A DNA stretch of 64,000 nt from Frondihabitans sp. PAMC 28766 (GCF_001577365.1 NZ_CP014513.1:2418001-2482000), one strand, 5' to 3'; positions 35,782-45,195 are shown, counted from the stretch's first letter. Translations and numbers: made by a program. Notes: generated by a model not told the origin, from the sequence alone.

Positions 35782-36657
35782 GTGACCATCCACGGACCCG
35801 CCGACGGCTGGGTCGCCCTGCCCGACGGCCGCAAGTTCTGGGGCAAGGCCGGGGCCGCAGGTTTGCTGGTCGTCGACGCCTCGTCGCGCATCCTGCTGCA
35901 GCACCGCGTCGAGTGGAGCCACTTCGGCGGCACCTGGGGCATCCCCGGCGGGGCCCGCCAGTTCGACGAGTCCGCCGTCGAGGGCGCCCTCCGCGAGAGC
36001 GCCGAAGAGGCGGCTGTGCCCCGCGACGCGCTGCGCCTGCTCTTCACCTCGGTGGTCGACCTCGGCGTCTGGTCGTACACCACCGTCGTCGCGCGTGCGA
36101 CGACGCCGTTCGAGCCCGTGATCTCCGACCGCGAGAGCGAGGCGCTCGAATGGGTGCTCGTCGACGGGGTCGACGAGCTGCCCCTGCACCCGGGCTTCGC
36201 GTCGTCGTGGGCGAAGCTGCGGCCTCTCATCGGGCAGCCTCTGCACCTCGTGGTCGACTCGGCCAATGTGGTCGGCTCCCGCCCCGACGGCTGGTGGCGC
36301 GACCGGGCCGGCGCCACCGACCGCCTCCGAAGCGGCCTCGAGGCTCTGGCGCTCGCCGGGGTCCCGGCTGCAGCCGTCGCGGCCGATCCCGACGCGGGGC
36401 TCGACACGTGGTGGCCTGAGATCAGCCTCGTGGTCGAGGGCCGGGCGACGGGCGCGCAAGATCCTGATGCCTTCTCTCGAGTCCGCCTGGTGCGTGCCGC
36501 GGCGGACGGCGACTCGGCCGTCGTCGACGAGGTCGTCTCGCTCGTCGGGTCGGCCCGCGTCGTCGTGGTGACCGCCGACCGTGAGCTGAGGTCGCGCGTC
36601 GAGGCCGCCGGTGCCGCCACCATCGGCCCGGCCGCCCTCCTCGACCTCCTGCCCTAG
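35782..36657 (+). CDS. NUDIX hydrolase fused to a NYN/PIN-like domain
   Basis: 291 residues. Residues ~20-145 are a NUDIX domain with the box GGARQFDESAVEGALRESAEEA (GX5EX7REUXEEXGU type, with A-V in place of the final GU). From about residue 152 a second domain begins (LHLVVDSANVVGSRPDGWWRDRAGATDRL) and ends with VVVVTADRELRSRVEAAGAATIGP. It carries the acidic residues and layout of NYN/PIN nucleases (VDxxN near the start, TxDxxLxxRV late). NUDIX enzymes remove nucleoside diphosphate-linked groups; the second half suggests RNA processing. GTG 35782 lies six bases after CAAGCT. Confidence 0.85.
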   Translation: MTIHGPADGWVALPDGRKFWGKAGAAGLLVVDASSRILLQHRVEWSHFGGTWGIPGGARQFDESAVEGALRESAEEAAVPRDALRLLFTSVVDLGVWSYTTVVARATTPFEPVISDRESEALEWVLVDGVDELPLHPGFASSWAKLRPLIGQPLHLVVDSANVVGSRPDGWWRDRAGATDRLRSGLEALALAGVPAAAVAADPDAGLDTWWPEISLVVEGRATGAQDPDAFSRVRLVRAAADGDSAVVDEVVSLVGSARVVVVTADRELRSRVEAAGAATIGPAALLDLLP

Positions 36658-36678
36658 CCCGGCCCGCTCGGGCACGCA

Positions 36679-36712
36679 GAACGGCCGCCCTCCCGAAGGA
36701 GAGCGGCCGTTC
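36679..36712. terminator. intrinsic-type hairpin at a convergent junction
   Basis: GAACGGCCGCCCTCC and GGAGAGCGGCCGTTC pair at 14 of 15 positions around a CGAA tetraloop. It serves the NUDIX gene and the HtrA-like gene ending at 36733. Confidence 0.8.
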
Positions 36713-36732
36713 GACGAGCGGGTCGCAGGATG

Positions 36733-38538
36733 CTACGCGGCCGGGCCCGACCCGAGGGTGACGGTCACCGTGTGGCTGGCCCCCGCGGTGTCGGTGTACG
36801 TGACGGTGACGCTGTCGCCGACCTTGTGCGACGTGATCGCGTCGGTGAGCGAGGTGGAGTCGGTGACCGCCGTGCCGGCGACCGCCGTGATGGTGTCGCC
36901 GGCGACGAGGCCCGCCTTGGCGGCCGCGCTGCCGGTGACCGTGCCGGCGATGGTGACGCCTGCCCCGGTCGTGCCGGTGCCGCTGCCTGTGCCGGTGCCG
37001 TCGCCCGTGTTCGTGCTCGAGATCTGGGCGCCGAGGAAGGCGGGCAGGCCGATCGTGATGTACTGGCTCGACTTGCCGGCGAGGATGTTGTCAGCGACGG
37101 TGAGCGCGTTCTTGATCGGGATGGCGTAGCCGGTCACGTCGGTCGTGCCCGACGAGGCCGCGGTGACGATGCCGATCACCTGGCCGTTCGCGTTGCGGAG
37201 GGGACCGCCGGAGTCGCCCGAGACGACGTCGGCCGAGATCTCGATGAGGCTCGACAGCGACTCGGTGCCCGAGCCGGACTCGCTCTGCACGGTGATCGAC
37301 TGGTTCGTCGCCGCGACGGTGCCTTTGGCGGTCACCAGGCTGCCCGTGCCCTCCGCGTTGCCCGTGGAGTGGATGGCGTCGCCTGTCGTGACGGTGGCGT
37401 TCTTGCCGAACGACACCGGCGTGAGACCGGAGGCCCCCTCGAGCTTGAGCACGGCGACGTCGTGCGTCGCGTCGGTGCCGACCACGTTGGCCGTGTAGGT
37501 CTGACCCGTCGACACGACGGTGACCTGGATGCTGGTCGCACCCTGCACCACGTGGTTGTTGGTCAGGATCTCGCCGCTCGCGGTCATGATCATGCCCGTG
37601 CCGGCCGACTTCGACGACTCGTCGTAGTCGAGGGTCGACACGATCGTGACGAGGCCCTGCTTCTCGGTGGCGGTCGCTGCGGTGGCGTCGCTCGGCGCCG
37701 TGCCGCTGCCCTGCGACGAGGAGCCGCCGGAGGACGAGCCGCCCTGGGCGCCGCCGAAGGGGGAGTTGTAGTCGTTGCCGCTCGAGCCCGACGACCCGCT
37801 CGACCCGTTGGGGATCTGCAGAGTCTGGTTCTGACCGGCGGCGCTGGCCGCGTTCTCGCCCGTCTGGTGGCCGAGCGCGTACGCCCCACCGCCCGCGGCG
37901 CCGGCGATTATGACGCCCGCCGCTGCGATGCCCGCGATGGTCATCCAGCGCTTCGGGCGGCGCTTCGGCTGCGCGAAGGCGGGCGGCACCTGGCCGTAGC
38001 CGTAGGGCGGCTGGCCGCCGGCGTAGGGGTACTGGCCGTAGCCGTTCTGGCCGTAGCCGGGCGCCTGCTGGCCGTAGTAGCCGGCCTGCTGTGCGTACTG
38101 ACGCTGGTCGTACGTCGGCTGGCCCGCGACCTGCTGGCCGTAGGCCGGCTGGCCCGCAGCCTGCTGCGCGGCGGCGGCCTGAGCGGCAGCGACCTGTTGA
38201 GCCGCTGCCTGCTGTGCTGCGGCGGCAGCCGCCGGGTCGTAGGCCTGGTAGGTGTCGTCGGCCGCGTTCACGTAGTGCGCGGGCGTGGGGCCCGTGCGGT
38301 GGGGGAGCGTGTGCGCCGTCGGAAGCTCGGTGGTCGGCTGCTCGTCCTGGTTGCGGCCGTCGGAGGCCGCCCGGATCTCGCCTGTGCCGTAGGCCTTGGT
38401 GTCGTCGGAGGCGCCGTCGCTCGACGAAGTCGCAGCGTCGGAGTTCGTCGCCGCAGAGGTGGGCGTCGTGCGCTCCTCGGCCGAGCCGTCGTGCTCGGGG
38501 GTGGCGGCGGCACCGTCAGTGTTGCTGCTGTCGTTCAT
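36733..38538 (-). CDS. membrane-anchored HtrA-type serine protease with PDZ domain
   Basis: 601 residues. A long disordered Gln/Ala/Tyr/Gly-rich cytoplasmic N-terminus (1-195) is followed by one membrane helix (WMTIAGIAAAGVIIAGAAGGGAYAL), then a trypsin-like domain with the triad His329 (LTNNHVV), Asp360 (THDVAVLKL) and Ser443 (SGDSGGPL), and a C-terminal PDZ domain (VTGSAAAKAGLVAGDTITAVAGTAV). This is the PepD/HtrA layout used for envelope protein quality control outside the membrane. The extended QQAAGQPAYGQQ-like repeats are typical of actinobacterial homologues and may be a signalling tail. Confidence 0.93.
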   Translation of the reverse strand: MNDSSNTDGAAATPEHDGSAEERTTPTSAATNSDAATSSSDGASDDTKAYGTGEIRAASDGRNQDEQPTTELPTAHTLPHRTGPTPAHYVNAADDTYQAYDPAAAAAAQQAAAQQVAAAQAAAAQQAAGQPAYGQQVAGQPTYDQRQYAQQAGYYGQQAPGYGQNGYGQYPYAGGQPPYGYGQVPPAFAQPKRRPKRWMTIAGIAAAGVIIAGAAGGGAYALGHQTGENAASAAGQNQTLQIPNGSSGSSGSSGNDYNSPFGGAQGGSSSGGSSSQGSGTAPSDATAATATEKQGLVTIVSTLDYDESSKSAGTGMIMTASGEILTNNHVVQGATSIQVTVVSTGQTYTANVVGTDATHDVAVLKLEGASGLTPVSFGKNATVTTGDAIHSTGNAEGTGSLVTAKGTVAATNQSITVQSESGSGTESLSSLIEISADVVSGDSGGPLRNANGQVIGIVTAASSGTTDVTGYAIPIKNALTVADNILAGKSSQYITIGLPAFLGAQISSTNTGDGTGTGSGTGTTGAGVTIAGTVTGSAAAKAGLVAGDTITAVAGTAVTDSTSLTDAITSHKVGDSVTVTYTDTAGASHTVTVTLGSGPAA

Positions 38539-38799
38539 GATTGCCTTCCTGGGGCTGCTTGGTGACTGAGACCATCCAAAGCGGCTTCCCATGGAAATCC
38601 CTATGACGACTCTGAGCGGCTGTGGTGAAGTCGACAATAAGCGCCTTGGCATGACGGGGGCAGGATGCGATGGCCCCCGACCGGGGGACGCGACCGGTCT
38701 CGAGACCCGAGAGTGAGGATCCTGCACCTTCGGGACGACGAAATCCGTCCTCGAGGACGGTAACGATTCCGCTACGCTTGGGGCCACAGGAGGTCCACG

Positions 38800-39276
38800 A
38801 TGGCAGAGCCAGCCACCCCATCGAACGGCGCAGACGATGCCCGTCACGAGGTCGACACGACCCTCAGCTTCAACGAGGAGTTCCAGGCCCAGCTCGCCGC
38901 TCTCGAAGGCGGCGTGTCCAACGACGAGCGCGAGGCCGTCTCCGCACTCCCCTCCGGTTCGGCGCTGCTCGTCGTGCGCCGTGGGCCGAACATCGGTGCC
39001 CGATTCCTCCTCGACGCCGACGTGACCGTCGCGGGTCGCCACCCAGACGCGGGCATCTTCCTCGACGACGTCACCGTCAGCCGCAAACACGCCGAGTTCC
39101 GCCGGCACGGCACGACGTTCAGTGTCAAAGACCTCGGTTCGCTCAACGGCACCTACTTCGACGGTGTGCGCATCGACGAAGCCCTTCTCAGCGATGGCGC
39201 CGAGGTTCAGGTGGGCAAGTTCCGTCTCACCTTCTATGCGTCACGAGTCGATCTCGCGAACCTGGCGATCAAGTAG
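38800..39276 (+). CDS. garA: FHA-domain metabolic regulator GarA/OdhI
   Basis: 158 residues. The C-terminal FHA domain has GRHPDAGIFLDDVTVSRKHAEFRRHG and SLNGTYFDG. The N-terminal DTTLSFNEEF corresponds to the ETTSxF segment that PknB-type kinases phosphorylate in GarA/OdhI. Unphosphorylated GarA inhibits 2-oxoglutarate dehydrogenase and NAD-glutamate dehydrogenase; phosphorylation makes the FHA domain bind its own tail and releases them (known from Mycobacterium and Corynebacterium). It overlaps the start of the following MerR gene, as Rv1827 precedes Rv1828. Confidence 0.93.
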   Translation: MAEPATPSNGADDARHEVDTTLSFNEEFQAQLAALEGGVSNDEREAVSALPSGSALLVVRRGPNIGARFLLDADVTVAGRHPDAGIFLDDVTVSRKHAEFRRHGTTFSVKDLGSLNGTYFDGVRIDEALLSDGAEVQVGKFRLTFYASRVDLANLAIK

Positions 39277-39980
39277 TGCCGCGCGCACTGGCCCGGGCTG
39301 AACATGTCCCGGGTTCCTCCGATCTGCTGACCATCGGGCAGGTGCTCGCTCGGCTGAAGCCCGAGTTCCCCGATCTGTCGAACTCCAAGCTGCGGTTCCT
39401 CGAAGAGCGCCAGCTCGTGACTCCCGTTCGCACCGAGTCGGGCTACCGCAAGTTCTCGCCCGCCGACGTCGAGCGACTCCGCTTCATCCTGGGTCTCCAG
39501 CGCGACCACTACCTGCCGCTCAAGGTGATCCGTCAGCACCTCGACGATCTCGACGCCGGGCGCCCCTCGACGCTTCCGACCGGCGCGGCCCCCACCTCGA
39601 TGCTGACCGGGGCCCGCCGCTTCAACCGCGACGAGCTGCTCGCCGAATCGGGCGCGAGCGCGCCACTTCTCGACGACGCCATCGGCTCGTCGCTGGTTCC
39701 CGCCGCCGAACTCTACGGCGACGAGTCTCTCAAGGTGCTGATGGCGCTCGTCGAGCTCAAGAAGACCGGTATCGAGCCCCGTCACCTCCGCACCCTCCGG
39801 GCTGCCGCCGAGCGTGAGTTGGGCCTCATCGAGAACGCCGTCGCCCCCGTCGTTCGTCGCCGCGACGCCGCGGGTCGCGCCCGTGCCGCCGAGTTGGCGC
39901 GCGAGGTCGCCGAGCAGCTCGAGGTCGTGCGCGCGAGCCTCATCCGCTCGGCCCTCGGCCGGCTCGACGCATCCCGGTGA
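39276..39980 (+). CDS. ftsR: MerR family regulator, Rv1828/FtsR-like
   Basis: 234 residues from GTG 39276, whose G is the last base of the garA stop codon. MerR-like winged helix: LLTIGQVLARLKPEFPDLSNSKLRFLEERQLVTPVRTESGYRKFSPADVERLRFILGLQRDHYLPLKVIRQHLD (about residues 17-90). A C-terminal helical part has AELYGDESLKVLMALVELKKTGIEPRHLRTLR. Homologues (Rv1828, C. glutamicum FtsR) influence ftsZ expression; the same garA-ftsR-merR order is seen here, but without the intervening DUF151 gene of M. tuberculosis. Cotranscription with garA is near certain. Confidence 0.88.
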   Translation: MPRALARAEHVPGSSDLLTIGQVLARLKPEFPDLSNSKLRFLEERQLVTPVRTESGYRKFSPADVERLRFILGLQRDHYLPLKVIRQHLDDLDAGRPSTLPTGAAPTSMLTGARRFNRDELLAESGASAPLLDDAIGSSLVPAAELYGDESLKVLMALVELKKTGIEPRHLRTLRAAAERELGLIENAVAPVVRRRDAAGRARAAELAREVAEQLEVVRASLIRSALGRLDASR

Positions 39981-40140
39981 GGCCGTGCGGCTCTCCCGCG
40001 ACCTCGCGTTGGACGACCCCTGCACCTAGACTCGGGAAGGCTTCGGGTGATCTCGAGACACGCCGCACGGCGAAAGTCGAATGTCGCTCGTCAGCCCTCC
40101 CGTTATGGGTACCGTTGACCTCGGTACAACACTCAACCTC

Positions 40141-40165
40141 CTCTTGAAAGTTAGGCTTTCGAGAG
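40141..40165. promoter_or_regulatory. candidate MerR-type operator
   Basis: Inverted repeat CTCTTGAAAG-TTAGG-CTTTCGAGAG (nine of ten positions complementary) about 41 bp before the start at 40207. The dyad matches the expected architecture for autoregulation by the downstream MerR protein. Confidence 0.5.
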
Positions 40166-40206
40166 TCGGCCCGGTGATTCGTGGTTCACAGCGCGGAAGG
40201 CAATCG

Positions 40207-40800
40207 ATGAACGAGTCAGGCTCCCCTCAGGGGTCCAGCGATGACGGCCTTCGCGCAACCCCGGCACCGGCCGCGACGCCGGCTTTCGGCGAGGGGCTCC
40301 TCTTCACCGACGGCATGATCGAGCTCGAAGACGACCACGGCTACCGCGGCACCGCCGCCGCTCGCGCCGCCGGCATCAGCTACCGCCAGCTCGACTACTG
40401 GGCCCGCACGGGTCTCGTCGAGCCCACGGTGCGCGGTGCGTCAGGGTCGGGCACCCAGCGTCTCTACGGATTCCGCGACATCCTGGTGCTCAAGCTCGTC
40501 AAGCGCCTGCTCGACACCGGCATCTCGCTGCAGCAGATCCGCACCGCCGTCAATCAACTTCGTGAGTCGGGCGTCAACGACCTGGCCCAGACCACGCTCA
40601 TGAGCGACGGAGCCTCCGTCTACCTCTGCACGTCCAACGACGAGGTAATCGACCTCGTCTCGCGCGGGCAAGGCGTTTTCGGCATCGCCGTCGGCAAGGT
40701 GCTGCGCGAGGTCGAGTCGAGCCTCGTCGAGCTCGACGCCACCCCCGCGCAGGATCCTGCGGACGAGCTGGCGAACCGCCGCTCCAACCGCGCCTCCTGA
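40207..40800 (+). CDS. MerR family regulator, Rv1830-like
   Basis: 197 residues from ATG 40207 with GGAAGG upstream. The helix-turn-helix is YRGTAAARAAGISYRQLDYWARTGLVEPTVRGASGSGTQRLYGFRDILVLKLVKRLLDTGISLQQIR (residues ~45-110). The C-terminal half (LMSDGASVYLCTSNDEVIDLVSRGQGVFGIAVG) is the conserved sensor-like region of the Rv1830 family, whose inducer is unknown. It lies 226 bp after the FtsR-like gene with its own promoter region and ends at a 58-bp perfect palindrome. Confidence 0.88.
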   Translation: MNESGSPQGSSDDGLRATPAPAATPAFGEGLLFTDGMIELEDDHGYRGTAAARAAGISYRQLDYWARTGLVEPTVRGASGSGTQRLYGFRDILVLKLVKRLLDTGISLQQIRTAVNQLRESGVNDLAQTTLMSDGASVYLCTSNDEVIDLVSRGQGVFGIAVGKVLREVESSLVELDATPAQDPADELANRRSNRAS

Positions 40801-40811
40801 CTTTCGCAAAA

Positions 40812-40869
40812 CTCCCGTAACCGGCAGAAGCTCTAGTCCGCGGACTAGAGCTTCTGCCGGTTACGGGAG
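40812..40869. terminator. 58-bp perfect palindrome without loop at a convergent junction
   Basis: CTCCCGTAACCGGCAGAAGC, then TCTAGTCCG, is followed at once by its exact reverse complement (29 bp each side, centre between 40840 and 40841). It lies between the MerR and ParA stop codons. No T-tract; RNA from either strand would form the same hairpin. Confidence 0.9.
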
Positions 40870-40899
40870 CGGTGGCCAGCTATGAAGGCCGGGGCAGGG

Positions 40900-41717
40900 T
40901 CAGCGCGAGCCGACGGCGGGCTCGGCGTAGTCGCCGATCTTCGCGGTGCGCATGATGCGCTCGAGCAGCTGATCGAAGTTGCGCGCCATCTCCTGGGCGC
41001 TCTCGCCCGGCCAGACGTGCAGCGGTTTGGCCGCGCCCTGGGCCTGCTGCAGTGAGGTGCGCTCGGGCAGCTGCGGCGAGAGCACGAGCGGCCCGAACAT
41101 GTCGCGCAGCTCTTTGATTCGGAACTGGTGCTCGAGCGACTGCACGCGAGCCCGGTTGACGATGATGCCGAGCGGCTGGAGGCGGGGCGAGAGCCCGCGA
41201 CGGATCTCTTCGATGGCACGTAGGGCGCGGTCGGCGGCGGCGACCGAGAAGAGACCGGGTTCGGTGACGACGGTGACGCGGTCGGAGGCGGCCCACGCGG
41301 TGCGCGTGAGGGCGTTGAGCGAGGGGGCGCAGTCGATCAGCACGAGGTCGTAGTCGGCCTCGACGGTGGCGAGCGCCTCCTCCAACTTCCAGATGTCGCG
41401 GATGGACGGGTGTGGGCCGTCGAAGTTGATGGCCGACGGGCTGCCGATCATCACGTCGATCTTGCCGGTGCGGCCCTTCGTCCAGCCCGATGGAGCGATG
41501 GCGGCGCGCACCGTCTTCTCTTTCGGGGAGGCGAGCACGTCGGCGACGTTGAGATGGCCCGCGACGGTGATGTCGAGGCCGGTGGAGACGTCGGACTGCG
41601 GGTCGAGATCGACCACGAGCGTGCGGAGACCCTTGGCGAAGGCAGCCGACGTGAGTCCGAGCGTCACGGTCGTCTTGCCGACGCCGCCTTTGAGAGAGCT
41701 GACGCTGAGTACATGCA
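40900..41717 (-). CDS. orphan ParA/MinD-family ATPase
   Basis: 272 residues from GTG 41717; the longer frame to 43173 is antisense to pyc and rejected. Deviant Walker A SLKGGVGKTTVTLG lies near residue 8, switch I VDLDPQSDVSTGL near 38, and Walker B LVLIDCAPSLN near 120. ParA ATPases position cargo by nucleotide-dependent DNA or membrane binding. No parB, ftsK or minE lies next to it, so this is not the chromosomal parAB locus. A stand-alone ParA beside pyc recurs in related actinobacteria; cargo unknown. It is divergent from pyc, sharing a 79-bp promoter region. Confidence 0.9.
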
Positions 41718-41796
41718 CGAAGAAGACGATACCTTCACTACTGTTAAAGCACCTAAAGGCACCTGAACAGCAGGGGCCCGAAGAAAGGCCTCCGCC

Positions 41797-44700
41797 GTGT
41801 TCTCTAAGATCCTCGTCGCCAACCGCGGAGAGATCGCCATCCGGGCGTTCCGGGCCGCTTTCGAGCTGGGGGCCCGCACCGTCGCGGTGTACCCGTGGGA
41901 AGACCGCAACTCGATGCACCGCCTCAAGGCCGACGAGGCGTACCAGATCGGCGAGGTCGGGCACCCCGTCCGGGCCTACCTCGATGTGCAGGAGATCATC
42001 AGGGTCGCGGTCGAATCCGGGGCCGACGCCATCTACCCCGGCTACGGCTTCCTCTCCGAGAACCCCGAGTTGGCCGAGGCCGCGGCGAGTGCCGGCATCA
42101 CCTTCATCGGCCCGGGCCAGCACGTGCTCGAGATGGCCGGCAACAAGGTCACGGCGAAAGAGCACGCCATCGCGGCAGGTGTCCCGGTGCTCAAGTCGAC
42201 GCCGGCCAGTCGCGACATCGACGAGTTGATGGCAGGAGCCGACGCCGTCGGCTTCCCCGTCTTCGCCAAAGCCGTCGCGGGTGGCGGCGGTCGCGGCATG
42301 AGGCGCGTCGACGACCCCGCCGACCTCCGCTCGGCCCTCGAGGCCGCGATGCGCGAGGCCGACAGCGCGTTCGGCGACCCGACCATGTTCATCGAGCAGG
42401 CGGTGGTCAGGCCCCGGCACATCGAGGTGCAGATCCTGGCCGACGCCACCGGCGACACCGTGCACCTGTTCGAGCGCGACTGCTCGGTGCAGCGTCGCCA
42501 CCAGAAGGTGGTCGAGATCGCTCCGGCCCCGAACCTCGACGAGGGCGTCCGGCAGGCCATGTACCGCGACGCGATCGCGTTCGCGAAGTCGATCGGCTAC
42601 GTGAACGCCGGCACCGTCGAGTTCCTGCTCGACACGGCCGGCGAGCGAAAGGGCCAGCACGTCTTCATCGAGATGAACCCCCGCATCCAGGTCGAGCACA
42701 CGGTCACCGAAGAAGTCACCGACGTCGACCTCGTGCTCTCGCAGATGCGCATCGCGAGCGGGATGACGCTCGCCGAGCTGCACCTCGAGCAGAGCGACAT
42801 CCACCTGCACGGCGCCGCCCTCCAGACCCGCATCACCACCGAAGACCCGAACGCCGGGTTCCGGCCCGATACCGGCCGCATCACCACTTACCGCTCGCCG
42901 GGCGGCTCGGGCATCCGCCTCGACGGCGGCACCATCAACCCGGGCACTCAGATCAGCCCGCACTTCGACTCGATGCTGGTCAAGATGACGGCGCGAGGTC
43001 GCAACTTCACGGCCGCTGTCACGCGGGCCAAGCGCGGCCTCGCCGAGTTCCGCATCCGTGGCGTCTCCACCAACATCCCGTTCCTTCAGGCCGTGCTCGA
43101 AGACCCGGCCTTCGCGGCGGGGGATCTCAGCACCGCCTTCATCGAAGAGCGTCCGCAGCTGTTCGAGGGCCACGTCTCGAAAGACCGGGGCACCAAGATC
43201 CTGACCTGGCTGGCCGACGTCACCGTCAACCAGCCGAACGGCCCGGGCGAGCAGGCCATCGATCCGGCACTCAAGCTGCCGAAGGTCGATCTGTCGACCG
43301 AGCCGGTTGCAGGATCAAGGCAACGACTTCTCGAGCTCGGCCCGGCCGGTTTCGCCCAGGCCCTCCGCGCCCAGACCGCCCTGGCGGTCACCGAGACCAC
43401 GATGCGTGACGCGCACCAGTCGCTGCTCGCCACCCGCGTACGCAGCAAAGACCTCCTCGCGGTGGCGCCCTACGTCGCCCGTCTCACCCCCGAGCTGCTG
43501 AGCATGGAGGCCTGGGGCGGCGCGACCTACGACGTCGCCCTGCGCTTCCTCGGCGAAGACCCGTGGCAACGGCTGGCGAGCCTTCGCGAGGCGCTGCCCA
43601 ACGTCGCGATCCAGATGCTGCTGCGCGGCCGCAACACGGTCGGCTACACGCCGTATCCGAGCGAGGTCACGCAGGCGTTCGTCGAGGAGGCCGCGGCCAC
43701 CGGCGTCGACATCTTCCGGATCTTCGACGCCCTCAACGACGTCTCGCAGATGCGCCCGGCGATCGACGCCGTTCTCGCCACCGGCACGACCGTCGCCGAA
43801 GTGGCGCTCTGCTACACGGCCGACCTGCTCGACCCGGCCGAACGGCTCTATACCCTCGACTACTACCTGAAGCTTGCGGAGCAGATCGTCGAGGCGGGAG
43901 CCCACGTGATCGGCATCAAGGACATGGCCGGTCTCCTGCGCGCCGGCGCCGCCGAGAAGCTCGTCACGGCGCTGCGCGAACGCTTCGACCTGCCCGTGCA
44001 CGTGCACACCCATGACACGGCCGGCGGCCAGCTCGCCACCCTCCTCGCGGCCAGCCGAGCAGGAGCCGATGCCGTCGACGTCGCCAGCGCCCCGATGGCG
44101 GGCACCACGTCGCAGCCCTCCGCCTCCGCTCTCGTCGCCGCCCTCGCGCACACCGAGCGCGACACCGGCCTCTCGCTCACCGCGGTCAGCGACCTCGAGC
44201 CCTACTGGGAAGCCGTGCGCCGCGTCTACAAGCCGTTCGAGTCGGGCCTGCCCGGCCCCACCGGCCGCGTCTACAAGCACGAGATCCCCGGGGGGCAGCT
44301 CTCCAACCTGCGCCAGCAGGCCATCGCGCTCGGGCTCGGCGACCGGTTCGAGAAGGTCGAGGACTGGTATGCCGCAGCGAACCAGATCCTGGGCCGCCCG
44401 CCGAAGGTCACCCCGTCGTCGAAGGTCGTCGGCGACCTCGCCCTGCAGCTCGCCGCAGCCGACGCCGACCCCGCCGAGTTCGAGGCGAACCCGCAGAAGT
44501 TCGACATCCCCGACAGCGTGATCGGTTTCATGGCCGGCGAGCTCGGCGACCTGCCCGGCGGCTGGCCCGAGCCGTTCCGCACCAAGGTGCTTGCGGGGCG
44601 CGACGTGAAGATCGGGGTGACGCCTCTGGATCCTGCCGACGCCCGAGAGCTCGAGAAGCCGGGCCGCGAGCGGCAGCAGCTGCTCAACCGCCTGCTGTTC

Positions 44701-45195
44701 GCCGGGCCGACCACGCAGTACGAGCAGGTCGTCGAGACGTACGGCGACCTCTCGGTCGTCGCCACGCCCGACTACCTGTACGGCCTGAAGCCCGGCGTCG
44801 AGCACACCGTGCCGGTGTCGCGCGGCGTCAACCTCTACATCGGGCTCGAGGCCATCGGCGAGGCCGACGAGAAGGGGGTGCGCACCGTCATGACGACGCT
44901 CAACGGCCAGCTGCGCCCCGTGTTCATCCGCGACCGCTCGATCGAGGTGTCACAGAAGTCCGCCGAGAAGGCCGACCGCACCGTGCCCGGCGAGATCGCC
45001 GCGCCGTTCTCGGGTGTCGTCACGGTCAAGGTCGCCGTCGGCGATCGTGTCTCGGCCGGCGACCCCGTGGCGACCATCGAGGCGATGAAGATGGAGGCTG
45101 CGATCACCAGCCCCGTCGACGGCACCGTCGAGCGCCTCGCGATCCCCGTCACGCAGCAGGTCGACGCCGGCGACCTCATCGTCGTCGTCAAGTAG
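41797..45195 (+). CDS. pyc: pyruvate carboxylase
   Basis: 1132 residues, a full-length single-chain enzyme. The biotin carboxylase domain (residues 1-450) opens MFSKILVANRGEIAIRAFRAA and has FAKAVAGGGGRGMR and HLFERDCSVQRRHQKVVE. The carboxyltransferase domain (about 520-800) has TTMRDAHQSLLATRVRSKDL and FDALNDVSQMRPAIDA. The biotin carrier at the end has EAMKMEA with biotinylated Lys1098. It makes oxaloacetate from pyruvate, refilling the TCA cycle. GAAAGG precedes GTG 41797. Confidence 0.97.
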   Translation: MFSKILVANRGEIAIRAFRAAFELGARTVAVYPWEDRNSMHRLKADEAYQIGEVGHPVRAYLDVQEIIRVAVESGADAIYPGYGFLSENPELAEAAASAGITFIGPGQHVLEMAGNKVTAKEHAIAAGVPVLKSTPASRDIDELMAGADAVGFPVFAKAVAGGGGRGMRRVDDPADLRSALEAAMREADSAFGDPTMFIEQAVVRPRHIEVQILADATGDTVHLFERDCSVQRRHQKVVEIAPAPNLDEGVRQAMYRDAIAFAKSIGYVNAGTVEFLLDTAGERKGQHVFIEMNPRIQVEHTVTEEVTDVDLVLSQMRIASGMTLAELHLEQSDIHLHGAALQTRITTEDPNAGFRPDTGRITTYRSPGGSGIRLDGGTINPGTQISPHFDSMLVKMTARGRNFTAAVTRAKRGLAEFRIRGVSTNIPFLQAVLEDPAFAAGDLSTAFIEERPQLFEGHVSKDRGTKILTWLADVTVNQPNGPGEQAIDPALKLPKVDLSTEPVAGSRQRLLELGPAGFAQALRAQTALAVTETTMRDAHQSLLATRVRSKDLLAVAPYVARLTPELLSMEAWGGATYDVALRFLGEDPWQRLASLREALPNVAIQMLLRGRNTVGYTPYPSEVTQAFVEEAAATGVDIFRIFDALNDVSQMRPAIDAVLATGTTVAEVALCYTADLLDPAERLYTLDYYLKLAEQIVEAGAHVIGIKDMAGLLRAGAAEKLVTALRERFDLPVHVHTHDTAGGQLATLLAASRAGADAVDVASAPMAGTTSQPSASALVAALAHTERDTGLSLTAVSDLEPYWEAVRRVYKPFESGLPGPTGRVYKHEIPGGQLSNLRQQAIALGLGDRFEKVEDWYAAANQILGRPPKVTPSSKVVGDLALQLAAADADPAEFEANPQKFDIPDSVIGFMAGELGDLPGGWPEPFRTKVLAGRDVKIGVTPLDPADARELEKPGRERQQLLNRLLFAGPTTQYEQVVETYGDLSVVATPDYLYGLKPGVEHTVPVSRGVNLYIGLEAIGEADEKGVRTVMTTLNGQLRPVFIRDRSIEVSQKSAEKADRTVPGEIAAPFSGVVTVKVAVGDRVSAGDPVATIEAMKMEAAITSPVDGTVERLAIPVTQQVDAGDLIVVVK

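Noticed and set aside
40900..41717. Chromosome-partition parAB locus near the origin
   Set aside because: No parB, gidB or rnpA neighbours.
41718..43173. Extension of the ParA frame into pyc
   Set aside because: Antisense shadow of the biotin carboxylase domain; a P-loop ATPase start fits 41717.
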